Shown in pieces: positions 8,592 through 17,848 of a stretch of DNA of 64,000 nucleotides; position 1 is the first letter of the stretch, and each line of letters starts with the position of its first letter. Below the pieces are notes generated by a model. That model did no database searches. It was not told the origin of the DNA and worked only from the letters and a program-made list of their open reading frames with translations. The stretch comes from Roseateles_B sp041905785. GTDB lineage: Bacteria > Pseudomonadota > Gammaproteobacteria > Burkholderiales > Burkholderiaceae_C. A program made the translations under genes and the position numbers. The stretch is from NCBI GenBank assembly GCA_041905785.1, contig JAYRKJ010000015.1, positions 62,001 through 126,000 of the forward strand, read 5' to 3'.

Positions 8592-9176
8592 TCAGGCCGC
8601 GCGCAGGCCCAGCCGGCGCAGCTTGGCCAGCTGCGACTGGGCCTGCTCCGGCTTCAGCTGGCCCACCATGCCGATCAACGTTTCATGGATGGGGCCGATG
8701 CCCACGAAGCCCAGGATGTTGCGCTCCAGGGATTTGAGGCTGTGCGCCCGGTAGTAGTAGCGATAAACCAAGGCCGGCATGCCCATGGTGAGCACCACGC
8801 GTGCCGAGCGCCCCTTCAGCCCCTTGCGTCCGAATGGATTGCCCCCCTCGGCCTTGAAGGCGAAGCCCGGACGCGCCACCTGCTCCAGCAAACCCTTGAG
8901 CAGCGCCGGCATCTCGCCCAGCCACAAGGGAAAGACGATCAGCAGATGCTGGGCCCAGGCGATGTCATCCTGGGCCTGGCAAAGCCCGGGCGGCAGCTCG
9001 CCCTGCTCCCATTCGTGCTGGGACCGCAGCAGTGGGAAGTCCAGCCGGGCCACATCCAGCCGGCGCAACTCATGGCCGGATTCGCGGGCGCCGTCCGCGT
9101 AGGCCTCGGCCAGGGCGTGGCACAGATGCGGCGTGCCGCCATCGGGGTGCCCTTGCAGGATCAGGATGCGCGTCAT
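8592..9176 (-). CDS. Flavodoxin-fold NAD(P)H oxidoreductase (quinone reductase-like)
   Basis: A 194-residue member of the flavodoxin-2 / NQO-like family. The start MTRILILQGHPD is the FMN/FAD phosphate loop strand of the fold, and FPLWLGEMPALLKGLLEQVARPGFAF is the hallmark segment around the flavin ring. Likely two-electron reduction of quinones or similar electrophiles in the cytoplasm. Monocistronic; the downstream gene is convergent and the upstream gene on the same strand ends 82 bp away. Confidence 0.85.
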   Translation of the reverse strand: MTRILILQGHPDGGTPHLCHALAEAYADGARESGHELRRLDVARLDFPLLRSQHEWEQGELPPGLCQAQDDIAWAQHLLIVFPLWLGEMPALLKGLLEQVARPGFAFKAEGGNPFGRKGLKGRSARVVLTMGMPALVYRYYYRAHSLKSLERNILGFVGIGPIHETLIGMVGQLKPEQAQSQLAKLRRLGLRAA

Positions 9177-9258
9177 GGAAATCCTCCCGTGCTGGCCGGA
9201 GCATGCGCCAGCCGCCTGCGCGCGGCCTTGATCTGCCGCAGGCACTGCAGGACGTTGC

Positions 9259-9696
9259 TCAGTCGAGCATGAGCACCACCTTCACGGAACCATCCACTGC
9301 CGACTTCTCGATATAGCCCACCGCTTCGGTGTTGGCCGCCACGAACTTCTTCACCTCGGCGGCACTGGCCACCTCCTTGGGCGGTGTGGCCTTGCCCGAG
9401 AAGGTCAGGCGCGACCAGGCGGCCTTCACCTGCGCCGAGGTCTTGCCGGCCGCCTTGCTGTAGAACTGCTCGCGCGCGGCGCTGCCCTCAGGCAAATCCA
9501 CGAGCGTCGCCGCGCCGCTGCTGCCGGGCAAGGCACTGGAGCGGCCGAGGAAGACGCTGGCGGCCGCCTCCGGCGTCAGGTTGGCCAGGCTGCTTTTCGG
9601 GTTGACGATGACGGCCACCTGGGCCTGCGCCGCGACGCCCAGCAGCACGCCGCTAAGCAGGATGGCCGTACGGCGGATCTTCAGTCTCAGCACCAT
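9259..9696 (-). CDS. PstS-like periplasmic substrate-binding protein
   Basis: A 145-residue exported protein with a signal peptide (RTAILLSGVLLGVAAQAQ). The mature part carries VAVIVNPKSSLANLTPEAAASVFLG and the later FSGKATPPK and AVGYIE segments typical of short PBP-like domains related to phosphate-binding PstS. It is only about half the size of true PstS and no pst permease genes are present. AAGGAG precedes the ATG at 9696 by 6 nt, which selects it over the ATG two codons upstream. Second gene of a pair with the outer-membrane barrel gene (32 bp gap). Confidence 0.8.
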   Translation of the reverse strand: MVLRLKIRRTAILLSGVLLGVAAQAQVAVIVNPKSSLANLTPEAAASVFLGRSSALPGSSGAATLVDLPEGSAAREQFYSKAAGKTSAQVKAAWSRLTFSGKATPPKEVASAAEVKKFVAANTEAVGYIEKSAVDGSVKVVLMLD

Positions 9697-9728
9697 GTGC
9701 ATCTCCTTGTCTTGGGTCGAACGGCCGC

Positions 9729-10865
9729 TCAGAACACCAGGTCCCAAGAGACCGTCCAGCCATTGGCATTGCCCGCAAAGGGCTGAGCACCGCGATCGCG
9801 CACGCGGTCCCATTGCAGCTTGAGGGCGCTGCTGGTGCTGAGTTCATAGCGCAGCGCCAGCAGCATGCTGCGCGAGTCCAGCGGCACATAGTCGGCGGCC
9901 AGTGCCTTCTCCTTGTAGTGGCTAACGCCGATGGTTGGCGTCCACAAGCCCCAGCGATACCCCAGCGTGAGCAGGTAGAAGTCGGCGTCGTAGCCCACGG
10001 CCGGGCGCTTGGTGCGCCCCAGCTCGGAGCGCAGCACCCAGCTGCCCGGATCGGCATTCAAGGCCAGGCCGACGAAGGACTGGCGCCCCTTCAAGGAGCC
10101 ATCGACCAGCTCGCCCCATCCCTCACCGTGCAGCCCTTGCTGGAAGTCGGAGCGGATGTAGCTCAGCCGAGCGCTGAACCAGTCATGCTCCAGCTCGGCC
10201 ACCAGGCCCATGATGCCGGACCAGCGCAGGTCCAGCACATCGTTGCTGACCAGCCTGGAATAGGGATTTCGCCTGCTCGTCTCGCTGCCATAGAGCCCTT
10301 CCAGCCGCAGGTTCCAGCCGTTCAGCTCGGTGCGCCAGGCGGCGCTCAGCCCGTTGTAGTTGACGATGTCCCAGCCATAGACGTCCGGGCTGGGGCGCAC
10401 GGTGTTGTAGGCGTAGCCGATGTCCTGAAAGTCCGAATAGAAGTACAGCGGCAGCCGCTTGCGTCCCGCCTGCAGGGTCCAGCTCGGGCTGGGCGTGTAG
10501 CTGAGGTAGGCCCACTCCAGGTTGAGGTGCTGGTCCGGCCGCGTGCGGGCGGTGAGCTGCGTCGTCGCGGACCATTCGCGGGTGGGGGTCCAGGTCAGCT
10601 GCAGGCCAGCCCGCGTCTCCTGAGAGGCGCTCCAGTCCTGCGTATACACGCCGGCATGGGACCAATCAGCGATGTAGCGGGTGCAGTCCGCCTGGTACGC
10701 CGAGGCCATGCCCACGTCACTCACGCAGGCACCGCTGCTGCGCCCCACGACCAGCGAGGCAAAGCCCGAGCTCTTCCACGCCTGGGCATGGGCGGACGCC
10801 CCCAGCAGGCCCGCACCGCACAGGCCCAGCAGGGCCCACATCGCACGCAAACGAACAGCTCGCAT
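9729..10865 (-). CDS. Outer-membrane beta-barrel (porin-like) protein
   Basis: A 378-residue protein with a signal peptide ending SAHAQA, then alternating hydrophobic/polar strands rich in aromatic residues and a C-terminal Phe (WDLVF), the signature for assembly of outer-membrane barrels. I see no TonB box or plug. It precedes a PstS-like binding protein in the same direction, so barrel and binding protein may handle the same small solute; phosphate is suggested only by the partner's family. Confidence 0.78.
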   Translation of the reverse strand: MRAVRLRAMWALLGLCGAGLLGASAHAQAWKSSGFASLVVGRSSGACVSDVGMASAYQADCTRYIADWSHAGVYTQDWSASQETRAGLQLTWTPTREWSATTQLTARTRPDQHLNLEWAYLSYTPSPSWTLQAGRKRLPLYFYSDFQDIGYAYNTVRPSPDVYGWDIVNYNGLSAAWRTELNGWNLRLEGLYGSETSRRNPYSRLVSNDVLDLRWSGIMGLVAELEHDWFSARLSYIRSDFQQGLHGEGWGELVDGSLKGRQSFVGLALNADPGSWVLRSELGRTKRPAVGYDADFYLLTLGYRWGLWTPTIGVSHYKEKALAADYVPLDSRSMLLALRYELSTSSALKLQWDRVRDRGAQPFAGNANGWTVSWDLVF

Positions 10866-11099
10866 CGAATCCCCCTTGCCAACCGGCCGGTGTTCATGAA
10901 AGAACCGTCATGCGCGCAATGCCAAGGCCAAAGCCGGCGCGCGCCATAAGCCCTTATAGCGGGGGAAGGGTGTGAAGCGCAGCGTCAATTCAGGCTGGCG
11001 TGAGCGCTTCGTGGCGCGCCCGCCACCCCGGCGGCGTTCTTAACGCGCAAAGCGTGTGGTTCCTCACGCTCAGCCGTGGTGGCACACGCGAGCGCCCCG

Positions 11100-12407
11100 T
11101 CAGGGCAGCACCGGGTGACCCAGGCCGAGGTTCATCGCGTTGAACAAGGCACCGTTGTCCTGGCTCCACTCCCAGGCAAAGAGGCCGGCCAGGCCTTGTT
11201 CGCGCACGAAGTGACCCTTGGCCAGCACCGCGCGCGGGTCGTCATAGCCGATCCACAGCTGCAGCCGAGGCTGGTAGAGCGCATAGGACTGGGTGGAGGG
11301 GTCGAACAGCACCTGGTAGCCGTGCAGCGGCCGCCCCTGCGCATCGAAATAACGGGCGGCCAACGCGGCCCAAGCCACGGATCCATCGCCTCCCGGGAAG
11401 GGTCCGGTCTTGCCCGCCCCATGCCGAGGCTGCTTCACGCCGCTGAAGCCTCGCCCGTACATGGCCACGCCGGCCACGAGCTTGGACCTGGGGACGCCGG
11501 CCTCGACCAGGTTCTGCGCGGATTGCGCCAGGCTGTCGTCCGACGACGGCCCGGAGCCCCGCAGCGGAGTGTGGTGGCCCAGGCTTTCGGACCAGCCGCC
11601 GTGGTAGTCATAGCTCATCATGAAAACCAGGTCCAGCGCGGGCGCCGCACGGCGGTAGTCGATGCGCCGGGTGATGGACAGGATGGGGTTCACGGCGACC
11701 GTCAGCTGGTAGAGCCGGCCCGTCTCGGCCGTCAGGCGGTCCAGGCCCGCGCGCAGGTCCAGCATCAGGTCCGCAAAGCCCTGACCGTCCGCTGGGCTGC
11801 CCAGGGGCACGCCATTGGCACTGCCGTTGCCGCCGGGATGCTCCCAGTCGATGTCGATGCCGTCGAAGGCCGGGTGCTCGCGCAGGAACTGCAGGGCCGA
11901 GGCCACGAAGACCGCGCGCCTCACCGGCTCGTTCGCGAAGTGGAAGAAGGGGTCGGAGCCCCCCCAGCCTCCCACCGACGCCAGCACCTTCAGCTGCGGC
12001 GCCCTGCCTTTGAGTTCAGCAAAGGCAGCGTCGAAGCGGGCATCGACGGCTCCCCAGCCCAGGGCGTGGTCGGCCCGGCCTTCGCATTTGGGTGTGTCTC
12101 GGGGCAACTGGCCCGGACCGCAGGCACGCAAGAAGGCATAGAGCACATGGCTCAGGCTGCCCGCCGGCAGGGCCGCCACGCGGCTGACCGGCTCCCAGTT
12201 CGCCACGTAAAGCCCCAGCACCTTGCCGCTGGTGGGCTCGAAGGCCTGCGCCCCGGGCTTGAACAGCCGAGGCGCCGGAGGCGACGCCACCTGCGGGTCA
12301 GCCCAGGCGCAGGCCGCCAGGCTGGCCAGCAGTGCCAGGCAGAGACTGCGGCCACGGTGGCGCCGGCTGCGGCGACCCAGGCGGCAAAGCCGGTCGGGAT
12401 TCAGCAT
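11100..12407 (-). CDS. Glycoside hydrolase family 18 (chitinase-like) lipoprotein
   Basis: A 435-residue enzyme with an N-terminal export signal and lipobox (LASLAAC), so probably membrane-anchored. The GH18 active site DGIDIDWEHPG is intact, including the acid/base Glu; LKVLASVGGWGGS and the later MMSYDYHGGW are further GH18 markers. Expected to cleave beta-1,4 GlcNAc links in chitin or related glycans. No carbohydrate-binding module is visible. The ATG follows GGAAGG by about 6 nt. A short repeat GCATT-N3-AATGC at 12442-12454 lies in its promoter region. Confidence 0.9.
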   Translation of the reverse strand: MLNPDRLCRLGRRSRRHRGRSLCLALLASLAACAWADPQVASPPAPRLFKPGAQAFEPTSGKVLGLYVANWEPVSRVAALPAGSLSHVLYAFLRACGPGQLPRDTPKCEGRADHALGWGAVDARFDAAFAELKGRAPQLKVLASVGGWGGSDPFFHFANEPVRRAVFVASALQFLREHPAFDGIDIDWEHPGGNGSANGVPLGSPADGQGFADLMLDLRAGLDRLTAETGRLYQLTVAVNPILSITRRIDYRRAAPALDLVFMMSYDYHGGWSESLGHHTPLRGSGPSSDDSLAQSAQNLVEAGVPRSKLVAGVAMYGRGFSGVKQPRHGAGKTGPFPGGDGSVAWAALAARYFDAQGRPLHGYQVLFDPSTQSYALYQPRLQLWIGYDDPRAVLAKGHFVREQGLAGLFAWEWSQDNGALFNAMNLGLGHPVLP

Positions 12408-12500
12408 GACATTCCTTCCACAAAAGGCTTTGCAGCCTAGCGCATTTCGAATGCCACTTAAATACCAATTTTCCGTAACAGCACCACCTGACGCGACGAT

Positions 12501-13184
12501 TCAGGGCGCGATCTGGATGCGGACCTGCAACTCACGACTGCTGACGCTCTCTGCATCCCGCGTGCTGAAGCTGCCACGCTCGCTGCGCCGCAGCTGGCCC
12601 CCCGTGCGCGCCACCGTCACCCATTCGTCCAAAGAGACCAGCACCGTGGATTCCACCTCGGTCCGGCCTGCGGCCTGGCCCGGCGCACCGGCATCAGGGG
12701 TCAAGTCTTGCGTCCGCAGGGTCACGCGCACCGCTTCGCGCCCGCCCGGCCAATGCGGCTCCAGGCTGAAGCCGCGCAGTTGCTCGACGTAGCCTTGCCG
12801 CAGCTGGGCCCGTCCCTGCTCACGGGGCGAGGCCTGCGACGCGCCGCCGCCTGGCAGCGGCACGCTGGCGTCCAGCCACTGCAGCGGCACGAGCTCCCCC
12901 AGCTGCACCGAGGTCCGGTAGCCATTGAGCACCGTGAGCCGCTGCAAGACCTGACCCTGGGCGGACTGCTGCTCGGTGCCCAGCACGATGGCGCCGCGCG
13001 GCGACACCGAACCGGCCGTGCCGACCACCACCGCTCCATCGCGCAGCCCGGCCACGGCCGCCTGGCTGACACGGCTGTCCACCCAGCGCACTTCGACCCA
13101 GAGATTGACCCGCGGCTCGGCCGCCCAGGCAGGCAGGCCGACGAAGAAGACGATATTCAGCAGGGCGCGGCGTGGCAGCTTCAT
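12501..13184 (-). CDS. Exported hypothetical protein with weak secretin-like features
   Basis: A 227-residue protein with a signal peptide (LLNIVFFVGLPAWAAEP). The mature part has a beta-rich pattern with LQRLTVLNGYRTSVQLGELVPLQW, reminiscent of the pre-barrel region of secretins, and a conserved-looking C-terminal strand SSRELQVRIQIAP. It is far too short to be a full secretin. I do not recognise the family. It lies on its own between the chitinase and an EamA transporter gene. The start at 13184 is chosen because it gives the signal peptide directly. Confidence 0.65.
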   Translation of the reverse strand: MKLPRRALLNIVFFVGLPAWAAEPRVNLWVEVRWVDSRVSQAAVAGLRDGAVVVGTAGSVSPRGAIVLGTEQQSAQGQVLQRLTVLNGYRTSVQLGELVPLQWLDASVPLPGGGASQASPREQGRAQLRQGYVEQLRGFSLEPHWPGGREAVRVTLRTQDLTPDAGAPGQAAGRTEVESTVLVSLDEWVTVARTGGQLRRSERGSFSTRDAESVSSRELQVRIQIAP

Positions 13185-13237
13185 GCCGCCAGCATACGCC
13201 GCCATGCCGGGCAGCGGAGGGCGGATCAGGCGGCGGG

Positions 13238-14164
13238 TCAGGTGGCAGATCCCGCGCTTGTTGCGGCCTTGCTCGCGGCCCTGGCCCAGGGGCGCAGCGG
13301 CCACAGCAGGTTCAGCGCCAGGCCACTGAGCACCAGGGCCGCCGCCGTGAGTTTCCAGGCCGGCAGCGGCTCGTGCAGTATCCACGCTGCCGTGCTCATG
13401 CCGAAGACGGGCACCAGCAGGGCCATGGGCACGATTTGCGACGCCGCATGGCGCGACAGCAGCCAGCTCCAGACGCCGTAGCCGAACAGCGTGTTGCCGA
13501 AGGCCTGCCAGACCACCGCCGCCCAGGCGCTCCATCCGGCGTGGCTCAAACCCTCGGCGATGCGGGCCGGGCCCTCGAAGACCAGGGACATCAGCAGCAG
13601 GGGCGGCACCGCGAAGACGCTGCTCCAGACCACATAGGCCAGCATGTTCACGCGACCGGCCTTCTTGCCCACGATGTTGCCGCTGGCCCAGCTGAAGGCC
13701 GCCAGCAGGATCATGCCCAGGCCCGCCACCGTGGTGCTGCCGTCGGTATGGCTGGCAATCACGCCCAGACCGCAGGCGGCCAGGACCAGGGCCGCCCACT
13801 GGAAGCCGCGCACCGCCTCATGGCTGATGCGCATGGCCAGCAGCAGGGTGAAGAAGACCTGGGTCTGGATCACCAGCGAGGCCAGCCCCGGGGAGATCTG
13901 CGAGCCCATGGCCAGGTAGAGCAGGCCGAACTGCCCGACGCCGACCAGGGCGCCGTAGGCGGCCAGATTGCGCCAGGGCACAGCCGGTCTGGGTAGGAAG
14001 AAGATGGCCGGGACCACCGCCAGCGTGAAGCGCAGCGTGGCAAAGAGCAGGGGGGCAAAAGCATCAAGCCCCAGGCGTATCACGACGAAGTTGCTGCCCC
14101 AGATGGCCACGACGGCCAGGGCCAGCAGGAAATGACAAAGAGGAAGGCTGCCGGGACTGCTCAA
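13238..14164 (-). CDS. EamA/DMT-family transporter
   Basis: A 308-residue inner-membrane protein with ten hydrophobic segments in two EamA repeats: VAIWGSNFVVIRLGLD opens the first and FSWASGNIVGKKAG the second. This family exports amino acids and other metabolites. The sequence style recalls O-acetylserine/cysteine exporters (EamA/YdeD), but the substrate cannot be read from sequence. It is transcribed away from the M48 peptidase gene. Confidence 0.88.
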   Translation of the reverse strand: MSSPGSLPLCHFLLALAVVAIWGSNFVVIRLGLDAFAPLLFATLRFTLAVVPAIFFLPRPAVPWRNLAAYGALVGVGQFGLLYLAMGSQISPGLASLVIQTQVFFTLLLAMRISHEAVRGFQWAALVLAACGLGVIASHTDGSTTVAGLGMILLAAFSWASGNIVGKKAGRVNMLAYVVWSSVFAVPPLLLMSLVFEGPARIAEGLSHAGWSAWAAVVWQAFGNTLFGYGVWSWLLSRHAASQIVPMALLVPVFGMSTAAWILHEPLPAWKLTAAALVLSGLALNLLWPLRPWARAASKAATSAGSAT

Positions 14165-14349
14165 GATGCGCCTCGCATGATCGGATACCAGGGGAGTCGC
14201 AGCCTAGCAGGGCTTGGGCCGCACTGCTGGGCAAGGGGATTGCGCATCGCACGGCGGCAGGGAAGCTCCCCCATCCGGGGGCGTGATCCGGATCAGAGAC
14301 TGGGCACAATCCCGCTCGCCGCATCGGCTTGCGACACACCGGAATCCAC

Positions 14350-15540
14350 ATGAACGAACTCGTCTACCCAAAGGAACGCACCCTGGGTCTGATTACCCTG
14401 GTCCTGGGCATCATCGTCTGGCTGGGGCTCATCGTCGGCACCTTTGGCACCGCCTTGATCGGCCTGCTGCTGGCCTTTGTGCTTTACGTGTTCGTGCAGT
14501 CTGCGCTGATCTCCTACATCAAGGGCAACGGCGTGGAGCTGACCGCCAGCCAGTTTCCAGACCTTTGGGAGCAACTCGAGGATTGCTGCCGCCGGCTGGA
14601 GATCGCCCAGACGCCGCGGGCCTATGTACTCAATGGCGACGGCGCGCTCAACGCATTCGCCACACGCTTTCTTGGCACCCAGTACGTGGTGCTGCTCAGC
14701 GGCACGCTGGACGCCATGGCCCTGCATGATGACGGCGTGCGCTTCTACCTGGGCCATGAGCTGGGGCATTTGCGCATGAAGCATCTGCAGGGTCAGGTCT
14801 TGCGCTGGCCCGTGCTGTGGCTGCCGCTGCTGGGCGCCGCCTATTCCAGGGCTCGTGAGTACACCTGCGACCGCCATGGCGCGGCCTGCTGCAAGACGCC
14901 TGAAGGCGCGGCCCGCGCCCTCGCCGCACTGGCCGCCGGGTCGCGCCGCTGGCGCGACCTGGACCTCAAGCACTATCTCAAGCAACTGCGCGACACGCGC
15001 GGCTTCTGGATGTCCTTCCATGAACTGTGCGCCGCCTATCCCTGGACCAGCAAGCGCGTGGCCCGGGTGCTGCCGCAGGCCAAGGTACCGGGCCGCAACC
15101 CGCTGGCCTACCTGCTGGCCGTCTTCGTGCCCTACGCCGGACGCCTGGGCGCCGGCTTTGGCATGCTGATGCTGGTCTACATCATCGGCGTGTTGGCAGC
15201 CATCGCTATCCCGCAGTACCAAGAGTACAAGCTGCGGGCCGTCGCCGCCCAGGTGCTGCAGGACTCGGCCCCCGCCCGCCATGCACTCACCAGCTTCTAC
15301 AAAGAGCAGCAGACCGTGCCGGATTCGCTGGCCCAGGTCGGCATTGCCGACACACTGCCCGCCGGCCAGCCGCTGCGCCTCAATGGCGAGAACATGACCC
15401 TGTCCATCGCGCTGGGCAAGGGCGCGCTGGCCCTGGTGCCGCAGGTGCAGAAGGACGGCACGCTGCTGTGGTTCTGCGAAACCCAGGGCGAGCTCAAGCT
15501 GCACAAGCTGCCCATGGACTGCGACAAGGGCATCCCGTGA
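14350..15540 (+). CDS. M48-family metallopeptidase fused to a type IV pilin-like domain
   Basis: A 396-residue membrane protein. Two helices (about 10-55) precede a zinc peptidase domain with HELGH at 136-140 and the third ligand Glu in AREYTCDRHG near 170, as in HtpX-like M48 enzymes. After the catalytic domain, residues about 268-396 start with MLVYIIGVLAAIAIPQYQEY, which closely copies the N-terminal helix of type IV pilins, and continue as a small pilin-like globule with two Cys. The prepilin cleavage motif (G-FTLIE) is not present, so this half is unlikely to be processed like a pilin. The first ATG (14350) is used. A strong terminator follows at 15590. Confidence 0.85.
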   Translation: MNELVYPKERTLGLITLVLGIIVWLGLIVGTFGTALIGLLLAFVLYVFVQSALISYIKGNGVELTASQFPDLWEQLEDCCRRLEIAQTPRAYVLNGDGALNAFATRFLGTQYVVLLSGTLDAMALHDDGVRFYLGHELGHLRMKHLQGQVLRWPVLWLPLLGAAYSRAREYTCDRHGAACCKTPEGAARALAALAAGSRRWRDLDLKHYLKQLRDTRGFWMSFHELCAAYPWTSKRVARVLPQAKVPGRNPLAYLLAVFVPYAGRLGAGFGMLMLVYIIGVLAAIAIPQYQEYKLRAVAAQVLQDSAPARHALTSFYKEQQTVPDSLAQVGIADTLPAGQPLRLNGENMTLSIALGKGALALVPQVQKDGTLLWFCETQGELKLHKLPMDCDKGIP

Positions 15541-15589
15541 TCGGCGCGGGTGCCGACGGTGCCGGCGCAAACGCGCAGACGTGCAAACG

Positions 15590-15614
15590 AAAAAGGGGCC
15601 CGCGGCCCCTTTTT
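15590..15614. terminator. Bidirectional rho-independent terminator
   Basis: GC-rich perfect inverted repeat GGGGCC/GGCCCC around CGC, flanked by AAAAA and TTTTT on both sides. It stands between the convergent M48 gene and rlmJ and can end both transcripts. Confidence 0.9.
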
Positions 15615-15629
15615 CATGGGCGGGCGCGT

Positions 15630-16484
15630 TCAGGCGGCGCGCTGCTCCAGCACGAAGTTCGCGCCCTCGTACTGGCCCAGATGCTCGACCAGATAGGGCA
15701 GGCATTCCTGCAGCTCGTCGTGCAGCGTGAACGGCGGGTTGGCCACGAACATGCCGCTGCCCAGCATGCCAAAGCCGCGCTCGTCCGGCTGGGTGACGGT
15801 CAGGCGCACATGCAGCCAGCCCTTCTTGGCAGCGGCATCGGCCGTGGCCTTGAGGCGTGTGGCCAACTGGGCTGATTCCAGTGTCTGCAGCTGCGGATAC
15901 CAGATCATGTAGACACCATCGGCAAAGCGCTGCAGTCCTTCACGCAGAGCCGCCAGCACCTTGCCGTAGTCGGTCTTGATCTCATAGGGCGGGTCCATCA
16001 ACACCGCACCGCGGCGCGAGGGCGGCGGCAGCTCGCCCTTGAGCGAGGCGAAGCCGTCCTTGTCCGAGACCTGGGTGTTGGGCCGCGTCTCGAGGTAGCT
16101 GGCCAGGATGCGGTGGTCGGTGGGGTGCAGCTCGTAGACGCGCAGGCGGTCGGCCTCCCGCATCAGCAGGTTCGCGATGGCCGGCGAGCCCGGGTACTGG
16201 CGCAACTGGCCGTCGGGATTGAAGTCCTTGACCTGTTGCACATAGGCGGCCAGGGCCTCGGGCAGGTCCTTGCGGTCCCAGAGTCGGGCGATGCCGCTGC
16301 CGTACTCGGCATTCTTCTGGGCGTAGCGGCCCTCGACAGAGTAGCCGCCGGCGCCGGCGTGCGTGTCGACCAGGGTGTAGGGTTTGTCCTTTTCGCCCAG
16401 ATAGCGCAGCACACGAGCCAGCACCAGGTGTTTGAGGACGTCGGCATGGTTGCCGGCATGGAAAGCGTGTCGATAGGCGAGCAT
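15630..16484 (-). CDS. rlmJ: 23S rRNA (adenine-2030-N6)-methyltransferase
   Basis: SAM-dependent enzyme that methylates A2030 of 23S rRNA. The 284-residue protein starts MLAYRHAFHAGNHADVLKH, the invariant RlmJ opening, has the SAM-loop VDTHAGAGGY, and the catalytic DPPYEIKTDY motif that flips adenine. GMLGSGMFVANPP near the C-terminus is also typical. Length matches E. coli RlmJ (about 280). Single gene, ended by the shared terminator at 15590. Confidence 0.96.
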   Translation of the reverse strand: MLAYRHAFHAGNHADVLKHLVLARVLRYLGEKDKPYTLVDTHAGAGGYSVEGRYAQKNAEYGSGIARLWDRKDLPEALAAYVQQVKDFNPDGQLRQYPGSPAIANLLMREADRLRVYELHPTDHRILASYLETRPNTQVSDKDGFASLKGELPPPSRRGAVLMDPPYEIKTDYGKVLAALREGLQRFADGVYMIWYPQLQTLESAQLATRLKATADAAAKKGWLHVRLTVTQPDERGFGMLGSGMFVANPPFTLHDELQECLPYLVEHLGQYEGANFVLEQRAA

Positions 16485-16667
16485 GTGCGCACTGTAGCAA
16501 GCAGGCTGCACGTCACCTAGCACGGCGGAGCCAAAGCTGCAGCCCGCAAGCTCAAGTCCGGGCGCGCCGCCACGATGTCGCCCGGGTGGCAGGCAGCCCG
16601 GCCGCACCTTGGCTACGCTTGCGCCACCGTTTCCCTCCAAGCGGCTGCGTGCCGCGCCAGAAGCTCC

Positions 16668-17741
16668 ATGCCCAATCTCTTCGATCCCATCCGCGTCGGC
16701 GATCTCGATCTCGCCAACCGTGTCGTCATGGCCCCGCTCACCCGCAGCCGCTCGGTGGGACTCAAGCCGGGTCCGCTGGCCGTCGAGTACTACCGCCAGC
16801 GTGCCAACGCCGGCCTCATCATCACGGAAGGCGCGCAGATCAGCCCAGAAGGCCAGGGCTATCTGGACACCCCGGGCATCCACAGCCCGGAGCAGGTCGA
16901 GGCCTGGAAGCGGGTCACCGACGCCGTGCATGCCGAGGGCGGCAAGATCGCCGTGCAGCTGTGGCACGTGGGGCGCATCTCGCATGCCGACTTCCAGCCC
17001 GGCGGCGGCGCGCCGGTGTCGTCCACGGCGCGCGCCACGCAGGCGAAGACCTTCACCGCCCGCGGCCTGGAGCCCGTCACCCCGGCCCGTGCCCTGCGCA
17101 CCGAAGAGATCCCCGACGTCGTTGCCAGCTATGCGCACGCCGCCCGCTGCGCGATGGAGGCCGGTTTCGATGCCGTCGAGGTGCACGGCGCCAACGGCTA
17201 TCTGATCGACCAGTTCCTGCGCGACAGCATCAACGACCGCACCGATGGCTACGGCGGCTCCATCCAGAATCGCGCCCGCTTCCTGATCGAAGTCATGAGC
17301 GCCGTGAGCCAGGCCATTGGCGCGGGGCGCACCGGCCTGCGCCTGAGCCCGGTCACGCCGGTGAACGACGCCGGCCAGGACAGCCAGGCCCAGGCGCTGT
17401 TCAATCACGCCGTCGAACAACTGGCCCCGCTGAACCTCGCGTTCCTGCACGTGATCGAGGGCCAGACCGGCGGCGCGCGCGACATCGCGCCCTTCGACTA
17501 CGCCGCGCTGCGCCAACGCTTTCACGGGGCCTGGATGGTCAACAACGGCTACAGCCGTGAGATGGCACTGCAGGCCGTGGCGAAGGGTCAGGCGGACCTC
17601 GTGGCCTTCGGCCGCGACTACATCAGCAACCCGGACCTCGTGCGCCGTCTGCGCCTCAACGCTGCGATGAGCCAGGTGGACCGCGCCACGCTGTATGGCG
17701 GCGGTGCGCAGGGCTACACGGACTATCCGGCACTCGCCTGA
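16668..17741 (+). CDS. Old yellow enzyme family alkene reductase (NemA-like)
   Basis: FMN-dependent NAD(P)H reductase of 357 residues acting on activated alkenes, quinones or nitro compounds. Markers: NRVVMAPLTRSRS at the N-terminus, VQLWHVGRIS, the substrate-binding HGANGYLIDQFL, NDRTDGYGGS, and the flavin phosphate site NNGYS and VAFGRDYISNPDL. The TIM barrel is complete. The ATG at 16668 gives the standard N-terminus MPNLFDPIRVGD. It is followed by an EamA transporter gene after 193 bp containing a perfect inverted repeat. Confidence 0.93.
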   Translation: MPNLFDPIRVGDLDLANRVVMAPLTRSRSVGLKPGPLAVEYYRQRANAGLIITEGAQISPEGQGYLDTPGIHSPEQVEAWKRVTDAVHAEGGKIAVQLWHVGRISHADFQPGGGAPVSSTARATQAKTFTARGLEPVTPARALRTEEIPDVVASYAHAARCAMEAGFDAVEVHGANGYLIDQFLRDSINDRTDGYGGSIQNRARFLIEVMSAVSQAIGAGRTGLRLSPVTPVNDAGQDSQAQALFNHAVEQLAPLNLAFLHVIEGQTGGARDIAPFDYAALRQRFHGAWMVNNGYSREMALQAVAKGQADLVAFGRDYISNPDLVRRLRLNAAMSQVDRATLYGGGAQGYTDYPALA

Positions 17742-17848
17742 ACGCTCGCCCTGCGCGCTCGCCTGGGCATTCGCCTGCGCCCGCGCCGGGGCGCCTCGGC
17801 AGCTGGCCCGGCCCGCCAGCCCCGCGGCACGCCGGACTGTTGAGGCCC

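Noticed and set aside
15590..15614. Palindrome considered as a recombination or attachment site
   Set aside because: GC-rich stem with A and T tracts between convergent genes is fully explained as a bidirectional terminator.
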